A DNA stretch of 64,000 bases, taken from NCBI RefSeq assembly GCF_004366635.1, contig NZ_SORN01000006.1, positions 129,163 through 193,162 of the forward strand, given 5' to 3'. The stretch comes from Roseinatronobacter bogoriensis DSM 18756 (GTDB lineage: Bacteria; Pseudomonadota; Alphaproteobacteria; Rhodobacterales; Rhodobacteraceae). How positions within the stretch are numbered: the stretch's first letter is position 1; each line of letters begins with the position of its first letter. The notes under the pieces were generated by a model that saw nothing but the letters and a program-made list of their open reading frames with translations, did not search any database and had not been told where the DNA came from. Of the stretch, positions 60,917-64,000 are shown in pieces. Both the position numbers and the translations under genes were made by a program.

Positions 60917-62511
60917 TGCCTCTTCGCCACGATGCGCTTTATCCGTCCCGCCGCTCTCCGGTGCTTGCCGAGAATGTCGCGGCCACCTCGCACCCCTTGG
61001 CCACGCAGGCAGCCTTGTCGATGATGGCACGCGGCGGCAATGCGATAGATGCAGCGATTGCCGCCGCAGCCACGCTGACGGTGGTTGAGCCCACCGGAAA
61101 CGGACTGGGCAGCGATGCGTTCTGTATTCTGTGGGATGGCAAGGAACTGCACGGGCTGAACGCCTCTGGCATGTCGCCGGAAGCATGGACACCGGGCCGT
61201 TTCCAAGGGCAGACAGAAATCCCGTTTCGCGGCTGGGGCAGTGTAACAGTGCCCGGTGCCGTCAGCGCTTGGGCGGAATTGAGCCATCGCTTCGGAAAAC
61301 TGGACCTGCCAACCGTGCTTGCACCCGCGATCAGCTATGCCGAAGATGGATTTGTCGTGTCCCCCGTTATCGGCGCACTGTGGCAACGCGGGGCAGAGGT
61401 GCTGTCCGATCAGGCCGGCTTTGCCGAGATGTTCATGCCAGGCGGTCGCGCGCCAAAGGCCGGAGAGCGGTTCCGCAGTGCCGATCTGGCACGGTCACTT
61501 CAACGCATCGCAGAATCGGGGGGGCGGGATTTCTACGAAGGCACGCTTGCCGACAAGATCGTTGCCCATGCGCGTGAGAATGGCGCAGTACTGAACGCAA
61601 CCGATCTTGCCACCCATCGCCCCGAATGGTGCGGCACGCTTTCAACCGACTTCAAGGATGTGTCCTTGCATGAAATCCCGCCCAATGGCCAAGGGATTGC
61701 GGCGCTGATGGCGCTGGGGATGCTTGAACACCTGGACCTTGAAGGGCTTGAAGCAGATGACACCCTTGCCCTGCACCTTCAGATCGAGGCAATCAAGCTT
61801 GCCTTTGCAGACCTGCACAGCTTTGTCGCCGATCAGCGCTATATGACAGAGGTGACACCACAGGATCTGATTAACCCCGACTATCTGAAAACCCGCGCCC
61901 AACTCATCTCGCGCGACAAGGCGCAGGTGCACGGGCCCGGCGCACCCAAACATGGGGGCACTGTCTATCTGACCACGGCGGATTCGTCGGGGATGATGGT
62001 CTCATTCATCCAGTCGAATTATTCCGGCTTCGGCTCTGGCGTGGTTGTGCCCGGCACCGGGATCAGCCTGCAAAACCGTGGCGCGGGCTTCACTCTGGAA
62101 CCCGGCCACCCGAACGAGGTGGGGCCGCGCAAGCGCCCGTTCCAGACGATTATCCCCGGCTTTCTGATGCAGGGCGGCCGCCCCAAAATGAGCTTTGGCG
62201 TCATGGGCGGCCCCATGCAGGCACAGGGTCATTTGCAGATGGCAATGCGCACGCAGCTTTGGGGCCAGGACGTGCAAACTGCCGCTGATGCGCCGCGCTG
62301 GCGGGTCATCGAGGGCAACAAGGTCGCTTGTGAAGCCACCCTGCCCGAGGCCACCCGCGCCCGCCTTGCTGAAATGGGACACGAAATCTCCGTTGAACAG
62401 CCAGACAGCGCCTTTGGCTTTGGTGGCGCGCAACTGATCGAAAGGCTGGAATGCGGTGGTTATGCAGCCGGGTCCGATCCGCGCAAGGACGGGCAGGCAG
62501 GCGGATTCTAA
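60916..62511 (+). CDS. Gamma-glutamyltransferase-family hydrolase (cytoplasmic)
   Basis: The 531-residue Ntn hydrolase of the gamma-glutamyltranspeptidase family is made as a precursor. The predicted self-cleavage nucleophile is T349 in KHGGTVYLTTAD, with the downstream segment QSNYSGFGSGVVV and PFQTIIPGF. There is no signal peptide, unlike classical periplasmic Ggt, so it probably acts in the cytoplasm. Members with this form include YwrD-type proteins and the oxamate amidohydrolase HpxW. Co-transcription with a TTT transporter suggests it hydrolyses the imported solute or its product, a glutamyl or other amide. Confidence 0.85.
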   Translation: MPLRHDALYPSRRSPVLAENVAATSHPLATQAALSMMARGGNAIDAAIAAAATLTVVEPTGNGLGSDAFCILWDGKELHGLNASGMSPEAWTPGRFQGQTEIPFRGWGSVTVPGAVSAWAELSHRFGKLDLPTVLAPAISYAEDGFVVSPVIGALWQRGAEVLSDQAGFAEMFMPGGRAPKAGERFRSADLARSLQRIAESGGRDFYEGTLADKIVAHARENGAVLNATDLATHRPEWCGTLSTDFKDVSLHEIPPNGQGIAALMALGMLEHLDLEGLEADDTLALHLQIEAIKLAFADLHSFVADQRYMTEVTPQDLINPDYLKTRAQLISRDKAQVHGPGAPKHGGTVYLTTADSSGMMVSFIQSNYSGFGSGVVVPGTGISLQNRGAGFTLEPGHPNEVGPRKRPFQTIIPGFLMQGGRPKMSFGVMGGPMQAQGHLQMAMRTQLWGQDVQTAADAPRWRVIEGNKVACEATLPEATRARLAEMGHEISVEQPDSAFGFGGAQLIERLECGGYAAGSDPRKDGQAGGF

Positions 62512-62711
62512 TCCGCTCAACGCGCGACACATATCAATCAAAGCTCTCTCTGCCCGGTTACACTTTACCATCAGAGAGAGAGCTTCATGTCGCAAATATG
62601 ACAGTATGGCGCTTTCAGGTGTTGACCTCTACGCCAGAAGAGCGGAACCACCTGTCAGCGCATCTGTGCTGATACGGCATACACCTGATAAACGGAAAGA
62701 ACGCAAAGATA

Positions 62712-63539
62712 ATGGACCTGCTGTCACCTGAACTGTTGAGCATTGCTGTAACCTTGCTGATTGCCGGCGCTTTGACAGGTATGCTGGCGGGCATGTTTGG
62801 CGTTGGGGGCGGCGCGCTGATCGTGCCGGTTCTGTACGAAGTGTTCGGGGTGCTGGATGTGCCCGATGAAACCCGGATGCCGCTGGCTGTCGGGACATCA
62901 CTGGCAATTATCATTCCCACCTCGATCCGATCCTGGCTCAGCCATCGCGCGCGCGGCGCCGTAGATGCCGCTTTGCTGCGTGCTTGGGCGGTCCCCATTG
63001 TTCTGGGCGTTCTTGTCGGCGCCACAATCGCGCGCTTCGCCCCCGCTTTGGTTTTCCAGCTGGTGTTTGTCGTGGTCGCAGGCGTCAACGCCGTCAAGCT
63101 GATTTCCGGAACCACACGCTGGGACATCGCTACCGACTTACCCAAAGGCGCGCTTTTGCGGGCCTATGGCTGGGTGATCGGGCTGCTCTCTTCCCTGATG
63201 GGCATCGGCGGCGGTCAGATTGCGAATATCATCATGACCACCCACGGCCGCCCAATCCACCAGTCGGTGGCCACATCGGCTGGGATAGGGGTGCTGATCT
63301 CCATCCCCGGGGCGATTGGCTATATGATTGCAGGCTGGGGGCAACCGGGCCTTCCGGTCGATGCAGTAGGCTTCGTGTCCCTGATTGGTTTCCTCCTGTT
63401 CGTGCCGACAACATTGCTGACCGCCGGGCTAGGGGTTCGTCTGGCCCACAGCCTGTCAAGCCGCGCATTACAGCTTGCCTTCGGTCTGTTCCTGATGGTT
63501 GTCTGCCTGAGGTTCATCTATGCAATTGTGGTGGGCTGA
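62712..63539 (+). CDS. TauE/SafE-family membrane permease
   Basis: The 275-residue protein has eight hydrophobic helices and the family features GMLAGMFGVGGGALIVP near the N terminus and GLLSSLMGIGGGQIANI in the second half. Such proteins export sulfite, sulfoacetate or related anions. It lies 200 bp after the gamma-glutamyltransferase-like gene on the same strand and may belong to the same unit. No strong ribosome site is seen. No gene is evident in the 200-bp gap. Confidence 0.88.
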   Translation: MDLLSPELLSIAVTLLIAGALTGMLAGMFGVGGGALIVPVLYEVFGVLDVPDETRMPLAVGTSLAIIIPTSIRSWLSHRARGAVDAALLRAWAVPIVLGVLVGATIARFAPALVFQLVFVVVAGVNAVKLISGTTRWDIATDLPKGALLRAYGWVIGLLSSLMGIGGGQIANIIMTTHGRPIHQSVATSAGIGVLISIPGAIGYMIAGWGQPGLPVDAVGFVSLIGFLLFVPTTLLTAGLGVRLAHSLSSRALQLAFGLFLMVVCLRFIYAIVVG

Positions 63540-63541
63540 TG

Positions 63542-63573
63542 GCCTGCGGCCCGGCACTTGCCGAGCCGCAGGC
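63542..63573. terminator. Hairpin after the TauE/SafE gene
   Basis: GCCTGCGGC pairs with GCCGCAGGC around a 14-nt loop directly after the stop. No T tract follows. Confidence 0.5.
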
Positions 63574-63672
63574 GCGGAAAGGTAACCACAGATGATGATT
63601 GGCGCTCTCAACCGACTCTGTTGATGTGCGATATCCAAGCAGACCATCCCTCATAGAATATTCAAAATATTG

Positions 63673-63855
63673 ATGAACGCTGCGCCTCAGCGCCTCTCCG
63701 TGCATAGCTTCACGCTGATGCTCGGAGTCCTACTTTTTCAAATCTCCATATCCCCAACTGTTGCAAACGCACAGTCGCTAGAGCTGGACCTCTCTGGAAT
63801 CGAAGCACCAGGAAATCCCAAGTTCATCAGCAAAATCGATAAGTGTTTGAAATAA
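63673..63855 (+). CDS. Short exported protein, possibly truncated
   Basis: The 60-residue frame begins with a good signal peptide (hydrophobic core about 13-29, then VANAQ) and ends soon after (SKIDKCLK). The mature part would be only about 25 residues. A few bases after the stop the sequence changes character and a transposase-like frame starts on the other strand, so this may be the 5' remnant of a larger exported protein cut by an insertion. No family is recognised. Confidence 0.4.
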   Translation: MNAAPQRLSVHSFTLMLGVLLFQISISPTVANAQSLELDLSGIEAPGNPKFISKIDKCLK

Positions 63856-63895
63856 TTTAGGCCGAGTGGCCGAAAATGTTACAACACGGGCGCGG

Positions 63896-64000
63896 TCAGC
63901 TGGGTTTTGGCAGGTTGAGTGTTTGGAAGAGGTCCAGTTGCTCCGGTGTGGTTTTGCTTATTCCGTGGAAGCTGCGGCTTCCGGCATATGCCGTGTGTTT
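63896..64000 (-). pseudogene. C-terminal end of a probable transposase, cut by the window edge
   Basis: The minus strand reads without stop from the window edge to TGA at 63898-63896, giving a 34-residue tail with ISKTTPEQLDLFQTLNLPKP. This resembles the C terminus of insertion-sequence transposases in Rhodobacterales, though I cannot name the family. The rest of the gene lies outside the window, so it may be intact. The stretch 63857-63870 (GGCCGAGTGGCC) could be part of the element's end. Confidence 0.45.

Noticed and set aside
62598..62672. 24-residue frame MTVWRF... between the gamma-glutamyltransferase-like and TauE genes
   Set aside because: No ribosome site, and composition gives no support.
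1..64000. CRISPR array or prophage
   Set aside because: No regularly spaced short repeats, cas genes or phage structural genes were found in reading the window.

Overview
The window is GC-rich chromosomal DNA of an alphaproteobacterium, most likely a member of the Rhodobacteraceae (Roseobacter/Rhodobacter relatives). The grounds are alpha-type general-stress (EcfG) promoters, a PccR/ScfR-type regulator, serine-cycle-type malate thiokinase and malyl-CoA lyase genes, TRAP and TTT solute transporters, and Rhodobacter-like intergenic terminators. No prophage, CRISPR array, rRNA or replication origin was seen. There is one tRNA gene (Lys), and part of a probable insertion sequence lies at the right edge.

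Positions 1-11.2 kb are rich in general-stress elements. GGAAC-N16/17-CGTT promoters, exact or with one mismatch, precede a small hydrophilic protein, a double PRC-barrel protein, a 25-residue membrane peptide, a single-TM protein, a NepR-like anti-sigma protein, a phospholipase D-family protein and CsbD. One more drives what looks like a 100-nt small RNA with a C-rich hairpin loop, analogous to Caulobacter GsrN. An alternative cytochrome c oxidase operon lies inside this stretch (ctaG-like, copD-like, subunit II, fused subunit I/III, small membrane protein).

Positions 11.2-16 kb hold a drug/metabolite transporter, a cold-shock protein, and a hybrid histidine kinase divergent from a small exported molybdopterin-binding-fold protein. 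Positions 16-25 kb carry a six-gene operon, sgaA-mcl-mtkA-mtkB-meh-mct, with a divergent PccR/ScfR-type regulator. It joins serine-cycle enzymes (malate to glyoxylate, acetyl-CoA and glycine) to the last part of the second cycle of the 3-hydroxypropionate bicycle (mesaconyl-CoA to acetyl-CoA and pyruvate). A VOC-family dioxygenase follows.

Positions 25-30.5 kb carry a large acidic OmpA-domain protein, an NADP-type glutamate dehydrogenase and a Crp/Fnr regulator. Positions 30.5-39.3 kb are a catabolic operon under a divergent RpiR regulator: N-formylglutamate amidohydrolase-like protein, TRAP transporter, glutamine-synthetase-like ligase, aldehyde dehydrogenase and iron alcohol dehydrogenase. 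It could be a gamma-glutamylation route for an alkanolamine. Positions 39.5-51 kb are a peptide-use cluster: S15/CocE hydrolase, XRE regulator, complete peptide ABC transporter, an unusual C69-like hydrolase and a GMC oxidoreductase. They appear to share a TGACGC-based operator.

Positions 51-64 kb hold an SLC13 transporter, tRNA-Lys, dapF, mtaB, a WGR protein, a fumarylacetoacetase-family hydrolase, a LysR-controlled TTT transporter with a gamma-glutamyltransferase-like enzyme, a TauE/SafE permease, and a small exported protein beside a transposase-like fragment.

A family of MITE-like elements recurs in 3' intergenic regions (about 1.6, 10.5 and 25.2 kb, plus a 62-bp derivative at 28.0 kb). 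The elements have CTAG ends, a conserved core that folds on itself, and two interchangeable arm types.
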